A DNA stretch of 64,000 nucleotides from JBNLBS01 sp050303415 (GCA_050303415.1 JBNLBS010000011.1:66003-130002); one strand, 5' to 3'; shown: positions 19,406 to 27,550, counted from the stretch's first letter. Notes: a model not told the origin generated them from the sequence alone. Made by a program: numbers and translations.

Positions 19406-20190
19406 TACTTTGTACAGCGAGGGCTTTTTCCGATTTTTAAAGCCTGTTTCTGCAACGCAATAGCGTTGGACATGGCATTAGTCAGTTCCTGAATACGAGT
19501 GTTATGGGATGGATGGGTGGACAAAAATTCAGCCGGTTGCTGACCCTTAGATGCACTATCCATCTTTTGCCATAAAACAATGCTTTGTCTGGGATCAAAT
19601 CCCGCTTTGGCCATTAACTCCAGGCCGAGCAGATCCGCCTCGCTTTCATGCAGGCGACTATAAGGCAGCAGTATTCCGTATTCGGCGCCGACTCCTAATA
19701 AACTTAATGCCGTTTGGCCCATTGCCGATTCCGGAGCGCTAACCGCTTGAATTAAAGCAAGTCCGCTACTGACGGCCATTTTTTGCGAAACCCGCTCATT
19801 ACTGTGTTTGGCTCGCACATGGGCAATTTCATGACCGATTACAGCAGCAAGCTGGTGTTGATTATCAACCAGATTAATCAATCCTGTATGGACGCCGATT
19901 TTATTACCGGGCAAGGCAAAGGCGTTCAGGCTGTTGTCTTCAAATACAACAACTTCCCAGCGTCCACCGCTTTCATAGGTTAAGGCATTGGCAATACAGC
20001 TGACAAAACTATTGAATCGCTGATTAGCAGAAGTCGGTTTCTGTTGTTTTAAATTATTAAATGCCTCCAAGCCCATCTGGTCAATTTGACTGTCCGGCAT
20101 AAAAGTCAATTGAGTTCGACCGGTCGGGCTGGTGGCACAAGCACTCAGCAAGCTTACACAAGTGATTAACAGGAAGATTTTATTGAACAT
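19405..20190 (-). CDS. Periplasmic M48-family metalloprotease, lipoprotein
   Basis: 261 residues from the ATG at 20190; an in-frame TTG at 20199 is a poorer start. Lipoprotein signal MFNKIFLLITCVSLLSAC with lipobox Cys18. The zinc site HEIAH is in the context AAVIGHEIAHVRAKHSNERVS, and the third ligand Glu is in SRLHESEADLLGLELM. This is the LoiP/YcaL type of M48 outer-membrane-anchored protease that helps with envelope protein quality control. It is the first gene of the transcript that continues into dapC with a 1-base overlap. Confidence 0.88.
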   Translation of the reverse strand: MFNKIFLLITCVSLLSACATSPTGRTQLTFMPDSQIDQMGLEAFNNLKQQKPTSANQRFNSFVSCIANALTYESGGRWEVVVFEDNSLNAFALPGNKIGVHTGLINLVDNQHQLAAVIGHEIAHVRAKHSNERVSQKMAVSSGLALIQAVSAPESAMGQTALSLLGVGAEYGILLPYSRLHESEADLLGLELMAKAGFDPRQSIVLWQKMDSASKGQQPAEFLSTHPSHNTRIQELTNAMSNAIALQKQALKIGKSPRCTK

Positions 20191-20295
20191 GGCAGTCAAA
20201 ATATGATTGAAACAATCGTCTATTTTAACGCAACTGTTCGGAAAAGTTTAAAAAATGTCAGATTTTAATCGTACACAGAAAACGGAAAGTAATAG

Positions 20296-20328
20296 TTGAT
20301 TTATTAAATGAGAATGATTATCATTTAG
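20296..20328 (+). promoter_or_regulatory. Promoter overlapped by a Fur box
   Basis: GAGAATGATTATCATTTAG at 20310-20328 matches 15 of 19 positions of the Fur consensus GATAATGATWATCATTATC. A -35-like TTGATT (20296-20301) and a -10-like TATCAT (20319-20324) are spaced 17 bases apart, so bound Fur would cover the -10 box. It lies about 105 bases before the start of the 75-aa gene and points toward it. The minus-strand M48 gene starts about 120 bases away on the other side and could also be affected. Confidence 0.75.
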
Positions 20329-20431
20329 ATAAAAGACAGGTGGTTTATTTAAGATTTCTTTTGCCCTTGGTGAGAAGCTAAGGCTATTGAAGAAATCATA
20401 CAAGCTTAATCAATTTTAAGGAGATTGAATT

Positions 20432-20659
20432 ATGGGGTACTACATTTATACATGGTTTGATAATGGTAATCCGCAGATACAGGTTGTTGAAGCGCAATCA
20501 AAAAAAGTATGTCTGTCATGGAGCTATCAAGCGCCGGAAAAGGGAAATAAATATGATAAGAAGGAGATTCAACGGTTATTTAAAGATTTATTGTTACTCA
20601 CCTGTAAGCAAAAGATGGAGAATTATCGGGTTTTTGGCGGCAATCCAGTCGAGCTTTAG
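20432..20659 (+). CDS. Small protein of unknown function, predicted Fur-regulated
   Basis: 75 residues. AAGGAG lies 8 bases before the ATG at 20432, a strong ribosome binding site. The protein starts MGYYIYTWFDNGNPQIQVVE and is compact, with Tyr/Trp-rich strands and a basic helix (KYDKKEIQRLFKDLLLLTCKQK). No signal peptide or membrane helix; two Cys, not in a motif. I do not recognise the family. The Fur box upstream implies expression under iron limitation. It is the only gene between the M48 and thioredoxin-like genes on the plus strand and so probably forms a single-gene transcript. Confidence 0.75.
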   Translation: MGYYIYTWFDNGNPQIQVVEAQSKKVCLSWSYQAPEKGNKYDKKEIQRLFKDLLLLTCKQKMENYRVFGGNPVEL

Positions 20660-20727
20660 TGGTTTTTAGGGTTAAATTGATATAAATGCGCAATTCTTCC
20701 GGCTCTGGAAGAGTGGAAAATTTTTAC

Positions 20728-21219
20728 TCAGGTATCTGGTAAATTTAAAATCTTATTAATCTGCTGCTGATAATGTTCTTCCTTTAATACTCCGCTGAAG
20801 CCGGTGCGTTGATGTTCTTTATTATAAAAGTAGGTTCTGGGTAATTCACCATACCATCTTGGGTCCAGTTTAAACCGTAGTTTTTGTGCATTTTCATCGG
20901 CAAAAACCCATTGTTCAATATCAGATAATTGAAATTGTGTTTGATATTTATTAATTTGATCAATTTCAGCCGGGCTGTCGGTTGCCAGCATTACCATCTT
21001 TAATTGCGGATTATCTTTATGGATACGGTTTAATAATGACATTTCCTTTAAACAGGAGGAACAATCAACAGACCAGAGTATCAGTACAAAGGCATTATTT
21101 TTATGAGCACTAAGCAGTTGCTCATAACTGTCCGTATGAAACTGGTTTACTTTACTGTCAGCCCAGGCTTGGTGGGTTGTTAAGGAAATGAAAAAACATA
21201 AAACAGTAATTAGTTTCAT
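20728..21219 (-). CDS. Periplasmic thioredoxin-like protein, TlpA family
   Basis: 163 residues. A Sec signal peptide MKLITVLCFFISLTTHQAWA is predicted to be cut after Ala20. The redox motif is C-S-S-C at 53-56, in LILWSVDCSSCLKEM. A typical thioredoxin-fold body follows, including KLDPRWYGELPRTYFY with the cis-Pro context. It probably reduces disulphides or handles metal sites in the periplasm. It overlaps the BNR lipoprotein gene by 4 bases (ATGA), so the two are translationally coupled. Confidence 0.85.
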   Translation of the reverse strand: MKLITVLCFFISLTTHQAWADSKVNQFHTDSYEQLLSAHKNNAFVLILWSVDCSSCLKEMSLLNRIHKDNPQLKMVMLATDSPAEIDQINKYQTQFQLSDIEQWVFADENAQKLRFKLDPRWYGELPRTYFYNKEHQRTGFSGVLKEEHYQQQINKILNLPDT

Positions 21220-22466
21220 AAATCTATTTTAACCAGTTGATGGCCTTCGTCCTGAGTGGTCCAGGATAAAAAAACATGTTGACCGTTATGGATTAAGGCG
21301 GGGTGGCCTGATTTAGAGGCTGATTTGAGTACGGTTTTTTCTTTTAACCAGTTTTTACCACGATCTAAAGAAGTTTTAACCATTATATTGGATTGATCAC
21401 CGTCAAATTCTATCCAGGCAATGACAACTTTGTCCTTTAACGTTATAACATCTGGATGGCTGGGCAAATAGTCCAAATTACCCAAGGCAATAGGTTCGGA
21501 AACGGACTTACCGTAATCGTCGCTTTGAGCATAAAAAATCCCCTGACGTTGTTGTCCCAGTGTAAACCAGGCCAGATGTGACCGGCCTTGGTTATCAATT
21601 GCCAGTGCCGGGCCATGTTCAGGGCAGGCATCAATCTGCCAATCATCATGGGTAATTCGTTCCGGCTTGGACCAGTTACCATCCGGTTTCATTTTAATTA
21701 GTGCATGATCCCTGACTTCACCGGCAAACACTAAACGAACTAAAATAACCGGCAGTCCTTCTGGTGATAAAGTGGTTGCTGTCCTGCAGCATGAGCAAAC
21801 AGAGTCACTGATAAACTCATTATTAAATGTGCCAGACGCCGGGTTATCGGTCGAACTGTAGTATAAAGCCAGCGAACCTTTGCCGGTATGGTGTTTGTGT
21901 TCGCTATGGTTATGGCGGGTGTCATGCCAGAATAGATACACTTTATTATGGTTATCGACCAGCATTCTATCCATATAATGCATGGCCGTTGATGCATGAT
22001 CACTGATTAAGACCGGTTTACTGAAAGTCTGACCATTATCATTCGAAAAGCTAAAAAAGCTGGTGGATTTTTGCTGTTCATCCGCATAATACAAAATATG
22101 AATCCGGCCTGATGGGCTGATAGTGATGGCCGGCGGGTTTTCCGGCCAGGCACTGATTTTTTGTACAGTTGGGTTTATTTTAATCGCCTTGCCATAGGAA
22201 TGACCATTGTCAGTGGAAGCTTGAATATAGACATTGGTTTTTGTCGGCACTAAACGCCATAAACGCCCGTCCGGTGCAAAACTGGCTGAAACGGTAGAAC
22301 GTATCGCCTCATAGCTGAGGTCACCAGGATCCTTAACTTTGGTTGCCTGGCAGCCACTACTTAAAAATATGCTCAGTAAAACTAACGTTAAATTGCAGCC
22401 TTTGGCAAATTGTAATGATTTTCTGAATGAAAAACTGAAGACTGGTGTGATTATATTTTTAGGCAT
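21216..22466 (-). CDS. BNR-repeat (sialidase-fold) lipoprotein with a CSCC motif
   Basis: 416 residues. The signal ends in the lipobox LSSGC at about residue 39. Several Asp-box-like repeats are visible (STDNGHSYG, SNDNGQTFS, SDDYGKSVS, SLDRGKNWL), indicating a beta-propeller of the sialidase/BNR type. SVCSCCRTAT gives a compact Cys cluster, His-rich stretches occur (HNHSEHKHH), and true sialidase active-site Arg residues are not obvious, so I do not call it a sialidase. Coupling to a CxxC thioredoxin-like protein suggests the Cys cluster is kept reduced or metal-loaded. A metal role is inference. Confidence 0.75.
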   Translation of the reverse strand: MPKNIITPVFSFSFRKSLQFAKGCNLTLVLLSIFLSSGCQATKVKDPGDLSYEAIRSTVSASFAPDGRLWRLVPTKTNVYIQASTDNGHSYGKAIKINPTVQKISAWPENPPAITISPSGRIHILYYADEQQKSTSFFSFSNDNGQTFSKPVLISDHASTAMHYMDRMLVDNHNKVYLFWHDTRHNHSEHKHHTGKGSLALYYSSTDNPASGTFNNEFISDSVCSCCRTATTLSPEGLPVILVRLVFAGEVRDHALIKMKPDGNWSKPERITHDDWQIDACPEHGPALAIDNQGRSHLAWFTLGQQRQGIFYAQSDDYGKSVSEPIALGNLDYLPSHPDVITLKDKVVIAWIEFDGDQSNIMVKTSLDRGKNWLKEKTVLKSASKSGHPALIHNGQHVFLSWTTQDEGHQLVKIDL

Positions 22467-22658
22467 GATCTATATTGATATACTTTAAAGATTTTATCAG
22501 CGATTTTAAAATAAATTTCTCATTTTTAACATAAATCATAAGAAAGTTATTCCTTGGAGCTGAATGTCATATTGATGATCATAGTGGAGGCTGAAAGAAT
22601 TGTAAAAAAGCTTCATCGCTATTAACTGGTTTCGATAATTGCTGATGAATTTATTATT

Positions 22659-23675
22659 TTAAAAATTAAAATTCACGTTACCGATAATTCGGTAATCAGG
22701 CTCAACTTGATCACCATTCGTGTCTTTAACGACTGGAATTCCAACAGATAAGCCGGCGCTGACTATTTTACTTGCCGTAAAGCGTATGCCGGGTGAGAAA
22801 AATACCAGGTTACCTCCAGAGTTAGAGTCTTTATGACCATTTGTCTCTTCATGCGCTCTATGTTCACCATTTAATTCGATAACTAAATCAAGGCCAAATT
22901 TAGGCGGTAGATAGCTGGCTTGTTGTTTGCCTAAAAGCTTATAAGCCAGAGCAAAGTTATAGCTGAAAATATCTCCCAAATCGGTATTTTGAGCTCCTTC
23001 ACTGGACACGTTGTAAACCATGCTGGTATTAAAAGAAAAGTCGTTAAATCTTCGGGTTAATGCCAAACCGCCAATACCATCCCAGGAACCGGAACCGGGT
23101 TGAAATTCGGTTTCCAATAATTCTCCACTGTCACTGTGTCGACTGGTTTTTCCTGTCGGTGCTTTAATACCAAATAATACAGCTATATCTGTCTTATCAT
23201 CTTTAAAAAATCTATATTTTCCGTGAAAGATGGTGTCGCCAATACCTTCAACATCGCCTAAGCGTTCAATTTCAGCCGGTTCATCATGATGCTCTTCCTC
23301 TTCTTCTCCATGGTGCCCATGTGCCGGTTCGTTAATGTTGTTTCGATGAATAAATGGAACCCGTACGCCAATAGTGAAATCATCGGTCAATCCATAAGAA
23401 ACAGCAACTGAGTGCGTCCATAATGAATCCACCGAATGCAAATCAGCATTTTCATCGGCAGCGCGTAAATTCTGTAAGCGTTTATCAGAATAACTGTCCA
23501 GTTCTATATATTCAGTTCGTACACCAACAGCAAACTTATTCTCCGGAAGTGTGGTGCCGGATTCTGTGGCGATTGGCGCCGCATAACCTACGCCAAGGCT
23601 GACTGAACCGTGATCGGCCAAGGCCAAAGAAGGTAATCCCATACCTAAAGCCAATAAGGTTATATTTTTTAACAT
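22659..23675 (-). CDS. Outer membrane beta-barrel protein with His/Glu-rich loop
   Basis: 338 residues. Signal peptide ends at ALA before Asp21. The rest is alternating beta-strand sequence ending in a terminal Phe (RIIGNVNFNF), the outer membrane barrel signature. It resembles the transporter/phenol-MetA-like barrel group. Residues 117-133 form a loop, AHGHHGEEEEEHHDEP, that should bind divalent metals. It is upstream of the BNR lipoprotein and thioredoxin-like genes, in the same direction with a 190-base gap. I infer a surface protein for metal binding or uptake; the metal is unknown. Confidence 0.75.
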   Translation of the reverse strand: MLKNITLLALGMGLPSLALADHGSVSLGVGYAAPIATESGTTLPENKFAVGVRTEYIELDSYSDKRLQNLRAADENADLHSVDSLWTHSVAVSYGLTDDFTIGVRVPFIHRNNINEPAHGHHGEEEEEHHDEPAEIERLGDVEGIGDTIFHGKYRFFKDDKTDIAVLFGIKAPTGKTSRHSDSGELLETEFQPGSGSWDGIGGLALTRRFNDFSFNTSMVYNVSSEGAQNTDLGDIFSYNFALAYKLLGKQQASYLPPKFGLDLVIELNGEHRAHEETNGHKDSNSGGNLVFFSPGIRFTASKIVSAGLSVGIPVVKDTNGDQVEPDYRIIGNVNFNF

Positions 23676-23849
23676 GTTTGTTTCCTGATTTATTGCCTAA
23701 ATAATGACCAAGGCTTATATGAATAATGCTATGCACTGCTTGCAGGGAGAGAGGGCGAGTATGTGAATTTAACAAGAATTCAATAAGTCTTGGTCAATTT
23801 TTAATAAGCAATAAATGGACCAGATACGAATAATTTTTATTTGTATTAC

Positions 23850-23889
23850 AATTCTTATAAAAATCAAATGCTTGATTTTTATAAGAATT
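23850..23889. repeat. Perfect 18-bp inverted repeat
   Basis: AATTCTTATAAAAATCAA (23850-23867), loop ATGC, then its exact reverse complement (23872-23889). The arms are AT-rich and far from any stop codon, so a regulatory operator or the remnant of a mobile element is as likely as a terminator. Confidence 0.7.
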
Positions 23890-23919
23890 ATTTAATTTTA
23901 TTAATAACTTATAGGGGTG

Positions 23920-23935
23920 TGTGATATAGCTCACT
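23920..23935. promoter_or_regulatory. CRP-like binding site
   Basis: TGTGATATAGCTCACT fits the CRP pattern TGTGA-N6-TCACA at 9 of 10 core positions. It lies about 245 bases before the outer membrane protein start and about 305 before the hydroxylase-like start. No matching promoter could be placed with confidence. Confidence 0.45.
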
Positions 23936-24241
23936 TATAATGAGTTATTTAACATAGTTTAATTATTGATTGATTAAACTATCTTCTTGTTGAATTGAAC
24001 TAATGTTTGGTATTAAGGCGGATATTTTATAAGCTCGTAATTAAATTTTTTTAAATTCAATCAGTTTAGGTTTATTAAGAAACTTTTAAAGCACAAAAAG
24101 ACTAAACTATGATAAGCAACAAAGCTTAGTAAATGGTATAAAAGAAGCTATTGTTTTCTGATATCAAAAATCGATGACACAAATAATAAATGGATTTTAC
24201 CCTATGCATCTTAAACATTAACAATAATTAAAAACTTGGTT

Positions 24242-24820
24242 ATGGATGCATATATAAAATTACCATTTCAATTTGATCGTCAAAAACTAAAGCAGGATCT
24301 TGACCGGATAAATACAACTGATTGGATAGAGCATTTTGTTAAACAAAATTATTCAGGCAGTTGGCAGGCAATAGGTCTTAGAGTACAAGAATCATCCTTA
24401 AATATGCATCCGGTAATGAGTATTTACTCAAATCCAACAGAAGGTAACTGGGTTGATTCACCTTATTTAAAGCAAGCACTTTATTTTCAGCAGGTTCTGT
24501 CTACCTTTAAGTGCCCACTGATGTCCGTGCGCCTAATGTGTTTAACTGCCGGTTCGGAAATAAAGCAGCATACAGATCACTTAATGTCATATGAAGATGG
24601 CTATATACGTTTGCATATTCCTATTCAGACAAGTGAACAAGTGATTTTTTTCTTGGAAAAACAAGAAATAACAATGCAGGAAGGGGAGTGTTGGTACTTG
24701 AATTTCAACAAACCACATGCAGTGACCAATGAAGGTAAGGTCGATAGAGTTCATATGGTTATTGATGCAAAAGTAAATAACTGGGTAACAGATGTTTTTA
24801 TGAAAAAATCAAATAGATAG
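24242..24820 (+). CDS. Aspartyl/asparaginyl beta-hydroxylase family protein
   Basis: 192 residues from the ATG at 24242; a TTG at 24236 is in frame but less likely. The double-stranded beta-helix iron site is visible: His110-Thr-Asp112 (KQHTDHL) and His159 in NKPHAVTNEG, with RLHIPIQ and DRVHMVIDAK around it. Such enzymes use Fe(II), 2-oxoglutarate and O2 to hydroxylate Asp, Asn or similar residues in proteins or peptides. It opens the accessory cluster and is followed after 9 bases by a GNAT gene. The substrate may be one of the cluster's proteins; that is inference. Confidence 0.85.
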   Translation: MDAYIKLPFQFDRQKLKQDLDRINTTDWIEHFVKQNYSGSWQAIGLRVQESSLNMHPVMSIYSNPTEGNWVDSPYLKQALYFQQVLSTFKCPLMSVRLMCLTAGSEIKQHTDHLMSYEDGYIRLHIPIQTSEQVIFFLEKQEITMQEGECWYLNFNKPHAVTNEGKVDRVHMVIDAKVNNWVTDVFMKKSNR

Positions 24821-24829
24821 AGGAAAATC

Positions 24830-25342
24830 GTGTTAAACAAGCTTAATTTACCTAATGGTCTTTATATAAGACCGGCCAGAGATAGCGATAAACCGTTTAT
24901 AGCTTCATTATTTGAATCAACAAGAGATGATTTGTTGATGCTAGATGCTGACCCTGACTATATACAAACGATAATTGAGCAACAGCATCAGGCGCAAACA
25001 GTTGGTTATGGGAATGACTTTCCTAATGCCATGTATTTTATCGTAGAACAGCATCAAGAAAGAATTGGCCGAATTGTTATTGATTTTGGCAAAAACGAGA
25101 TAAGAATGGTGGATTTTTGCCTTATACCGCAAGCGCAGGGCAAAGGGTATGGAAAAATAATTATACAAATATTGCAATATGCGGCGGGTGCATCAAAAGC
25201 GCCGTTAACTCTATCGGTCATGCGAATGAATGAAAGAGCAAAGCTATTGTACTTTAGTTTGGGTTTTCAAGTGGAAGAAACTAATGAAATGTATGATCGT
25301 ATGGTTTGGTATCCATCATCGGTAGATATGGGATTTACGTAA
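24830..25342 (+). CDS. GNAT-family N-acetyltransferase
   Basis: 170 residues with a GTG start at 24830, preceded by AGAGGA. YIRPARDSDKPFIASLF at the N-terminus and the acetyl-CoA loop IPQAQGKGYGKII (Q-x-x-G-x-G/A pattern) with a terminal SVMRMNERAKLLYFSLGF motif define the GNAT fold. It lies 9 bases after the hydroxylase-like gene. A homologue type with the same neighbours suggests modification of the tail-collar proteins or the giant surface protein, but no substrate can be read from sequence. Confidence 0.88.
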   Translation: MLNKLNLPNGLYIRPARDSDKPFIASLFESTRDDLLMLDADPDYIQTIIEQQHQAQTVGYGNDFPNAMYFIVEQHQERIGRIVIDFGKNEIRMVDFCLIPQAQGKGYGKIIIQILQYAAGASKAPLTLSVMRMNERAKLLYFSLGFQVEETNEMYDRMVWYPSSVDMGFT

Positions 25343-25481
25343 GTATATGCTTACGCATGTAATAGTTTTGCTAATTGACATTGTTAATAAATATATTCTA
25401 AGTTGAAAATTCGTATATATTAAACAAGCAGGGTAATTAGGTAAAAAACTTTATTAATAAAAATAATATGGGGAATTGATT

Positions 25482-25985
25482 ATGGCAGAACCTTTTATGG
25501 GTGAAATAAAAATATGGGGCTTGAGTTTTGCTCCTAGAAATTGGGCATATTGTAATGGAACCTTTTTATCCATATCTCAATATAGTGCACTTTTTTCTTT
25601 ATTGGGAACACAATTTGGGGGTAACGGCACAACAACTTTTGCATTACCCGATTTTCGAGGCCGGGCCCCTGTGCATCCAGGGCAAGATGTACCTCGAACG
25701 GGAATTATAGGCGGGGCTGAATATATAACACTCAGTGAACAAGAAATGCCCAATCATAGTCATAGCTTAAACGTAAGTACGGCAACCGATACGACAGTAT
25801 CTCCAAGCAATGCGCTACCAGCTCAGTCAGATAACCCTATCTATGCAAATGCGAATAATTTGAATCCAATGAATGCTTCATCCATTGATGCTGCCGGTCA
25901 GGGACAACCCCATTATAATATTCAGCCTTCGCTGGTATTAAATTTTTGTATAGCTCTGTCTGGGCTTTATCCATCACGAAATTAA
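25482..25985 (+). CDS. Tail-collar (MdpB-like) protein 1
   Basis: 167 residues from the ATG at 25482. GEIKIWGLSFAPRNWAYCNG, LFSLLGTQFGGNGTTTFALP and DFRGRAPVHPGQ are the conserved core of phage tail-collar domain proteins, also called microcystin-dependent protein MdpB in databases. The C-terminal half is Asn/Ser/Ala-rich and ends LCIALSG-type LYPSRN. It is the first of three tandem paralogues separated by about 10 bases. No signal peptide is present. No other phage gene is near, so it is not part of a prophage; the role is unknown. Confidence 0.88.
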   Translation: MAEPFMGEIKIWGLSFAPRNWAYCNGTFLSISQYSALFSLLGTQFGGNGTTTFALPDFRGRAPVHPGQDVPRTGIIGGAEYITLSEQEMPNHSHSLNVSTATDTTVSPSNALPAQSDNPIYANANNLNPMNASSIDAAGQGQPHYNIQPSLVLNFCIALSGLYPSRN

Positions 25986-25995
25986 AGAGGTTAAT

Positions 25996-26520
25996 ATGTC
26001 AGATCCATATATATCAGAAATTCGCATGTTTGCCGGAAACTTCGCTCCTCGCAACTGGGCGTTATGTGATGGTCAGGTGGTTGCTATCTCTCAGAATCAA
26101 GCCCTCTTTGCTTTATTGGGCACAATGTATGGTGGCGATGGACAAACTAATTTTTATCTGCCTGATATGCGCGGCAGATTGCCCTTGCATTTTGGACAAG
26201 CATTGGGTGGTAGCCTCTATGTACAAGGTAGAAGGGAAGGTGTAGAGACGGTTACATTAAATGCACAACATATGCCTAGTCATAATCATGCACTAAATGC
26301 CAGTTCTGATAATGCAACGGATAGTTCTCCTGAAAATAAGGTTTATGCAACCACGGCAGAAAATCAGTTTGCCTACAATAGCAGTGTAACGAATGCCGCT
26401 TCATTAAATCCGCAAGCAATCGGAAATACAGGTGGAACGGAGCCTCATAGCAATTTGATGCCTTCATTAGCGATTAGTTTTATTATTTCGTTGGCCGGTA
26501 CTTTTCCATCAAGAAATTAA
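25996..26520 (+). CDS. Tail-collar (MdpB-like) protein 2
   Basis: 174 residues, a paralogue of its neighbours. ISEIRMFAGNFAPRNWALCDG, LFALLGTMYGGDGQTNFYLPD and MRGRLPLHFGQ give the collar core; it ends AGTFPSRN. AAAGAGG lies close before the ATG. It is 10 bases after protein 1 and 9 before protein 3. Three different but related copies suggest a hetero-oligomer, since tail-collar domains trimerise in phage fibres. That is inference from the family. Confidence 0.88.
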   Translation: MSDPYISEIRMFAGNFAPRNWALCDGQVVAISQNQALFALLGTMYGGDGQTNFYLPDMRGRLPLHFGQALGGSLYVQGRREGVETVTLNAQHMPSHNHALNASSDNATDSSPENKVYATTAENQFAYNSSVTNAASLNPQAIGNTGGTEPHSNLMPSLAISFIISLAGTFPSRN

Positions 26521-26529
26521 GGAGCAATC

Positions 26530-27078
26530 ATGTCAGAACCATTTATAGCCGAAATTAGAATGTTTCCCTACACATTTGCGCCTAGGGATTGGGCATATTG
26601 TGATGGGCAATTACTTAATATTAGTCAAAACGCTGCTTTATACTCTCTTATTAGTAATGTATATGGTGGTGATGGAAGAACCACCATGGGTTTGCCGAAT
26701 CTTAAAGGGCGATCGCCAATGAATTGGGGGCAGTCGCCTGGACTTTTACCTTATCAGATAGGCCAGACTGTCGGGCAGGCTACTGTAGACTTGCAAACGT
26801 CACAGATACCCAGCCATACGCATACCGTCAGTGCTGATGCCGCGCAGGGCACTATTGCTACGCCGGTAAATAATTATATTTCGCAGGGCGTTAAGCCTGG
26901 TTCGAGAGGGAAAATAATAGATGCTAATAATTTTAGTACGGATATCAGCAATACTGCCCAAATGGCGGTTGATGCCGTTGGCGCTTCGGGGGGCGGGCAG
27001 GCGCATTATAACCGTCAATTATTCCTGGCGGTGCCTTTTTGTATTGCGTTGCAAGGTTTATTTCCATCCCGTAATTAG
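26530..27078 (+). CDS. Tail-collar (MdpB-like) protein 3
   Basis: 182 residues. IAEIRMFPYTFAPRDWAYCDG, LYSLISNVYGGDGRTTMGLP and LKGRSPMNWGQ form the collar core; the C-terminus is LQGLFPSRN, matching the PSRN end of the other two. AAGGAG stands 7 bases before the ATG. The central part (DAAQGTIATPVNNYISQG) differs from its paralogues. A hairpin-forming gap of 168 bases separates it from the DUF6916-like gene. Confidence 0.88.
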   Translation: MSEPFIAEIRMFPYTFAPRDWAYCDGQLLNISQNAALYSLISNVYGGDGRTTMGLPNLKGRSPMNWGQSPGLLPYQIGQTVGQATVDLQTSQIPSHTHTVSADAAQGTIATPVNNYISQGVKPGSRGKIIDANNFSTDISNTAQMAVDAVGASGGGQAHYNRQLFLAVPFCIALQGLFPSRN

Positions 27079-27107
27079 TGAAAAAGGTTTTTAGAAAAGC
27101 TTTATAT

Positions 27108-27193
27108 GCTACAAGCGGCAGAAAAGTTGTTGGGAAAGTTGGTGGACGGTGTTAATCCAGGCAAGGCTAGCCTTCTCCAACTTTTCTCGTAGC
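27108..27193. repeat. Imperfect long hairpin between collar and DUF6916-like genes
   Basis: GCTAC (27108-27112) and AGAAAAGTTG (27120-27129) pair with CAACTTTTCT (27178-27187) and GTAGC (27189-27193). The enclosed 50 bases contain no open frame of note. It could be an attenuator, an RNA-processing site or a small mobile-element remnant. Confidence 0.45.
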
Positions 27194-27246
27194 GTTTATA
27201 ATTGCCCAACCTCCAAAAAAAACGCATAAAAGAATCTAATTAATAA

Positions 27247-27546
27247 ATGAAAATATATACAAAACAAGATTTTGAAGGCTATATAAATCAAGTATTTAGT
27301 TTAAAAATGCCTGAAACAAACATAAATTTTACTTTACAGGATGTTGTGGAGGAAAAAGATAGAGGCCAGCAGGCGCGGAAACCTTTCTCGTTATTTTTTT
27401 CGGCTTCAGCAGAATATGGCTTAAATCAAGGTTTGTATAATCTAAACAATCAAACATTCGGAGATTTTGCAGTATTTTTGGTTCCAATAGAAAAACACGG
27501 TGATGCCGATAATGAGTTAATAGTATATCAAGCTTTGTTTAACTAA
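27247..27546 (+). CDS. DUF6916-like small protein
   Basis: 99 residues. It starts MKIYTKQDFEGYINQVFSLK and contains PFSLFFSASAEYGLNQGLYNL and a C-terminal FGDFAVFLVPIEKHGD. This layout, a small beta-rich protein next to tail-collar triads, matches what I recall as DUF6916; the name is tentative. No signal peptide, helix or Cys. It lies 4 bases before the sulfotransferase gene, so they are co-transcribed. It may bind or assemble with the collar proteins. Confidence 0.7.
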   Translation: MKIYTKQDFEGYINQVFSLKMPETNINFTLQDVVEEKDRGQQARKPFSLFFSASAEYGLNQGLYNLNNQTFGDFAVFLVPIEKHGDADNELIVYQALFN

Positions 27547-27550
27547 ACTT

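Larger units (their letters stand above)
23676..24241. other. Divergent AT-rich intergenic region
   Basis: 566 bases between the minus-strand outer membrane protein gene and the plus-strand hydroxylase-like gene. No gene is seen. It holds an 18-bp perfect hairpin (23850-23889) and a CRP-like palindrome (23920-23935), both placed to act on either neighbour. Confidence 0.6.

Noticed and set aside
21216..22466. True sialidase
   Set aside because: Asp-box repeats indicate the fold only; the catalytic Arg triad and Tyr/Glu pair are not evident.
25375..25403. Promoter TTGACA before the collar genes
   Set aside because: The -35 is perfect but no acceptable -10 lies 16-18 bases after it.
25482..27078. 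Prophage or tailocin remnant
   Set aside because: Only collar-domain proteins are present; no capsid, sheath, baseplate, lysis or integrase genes occur around them.
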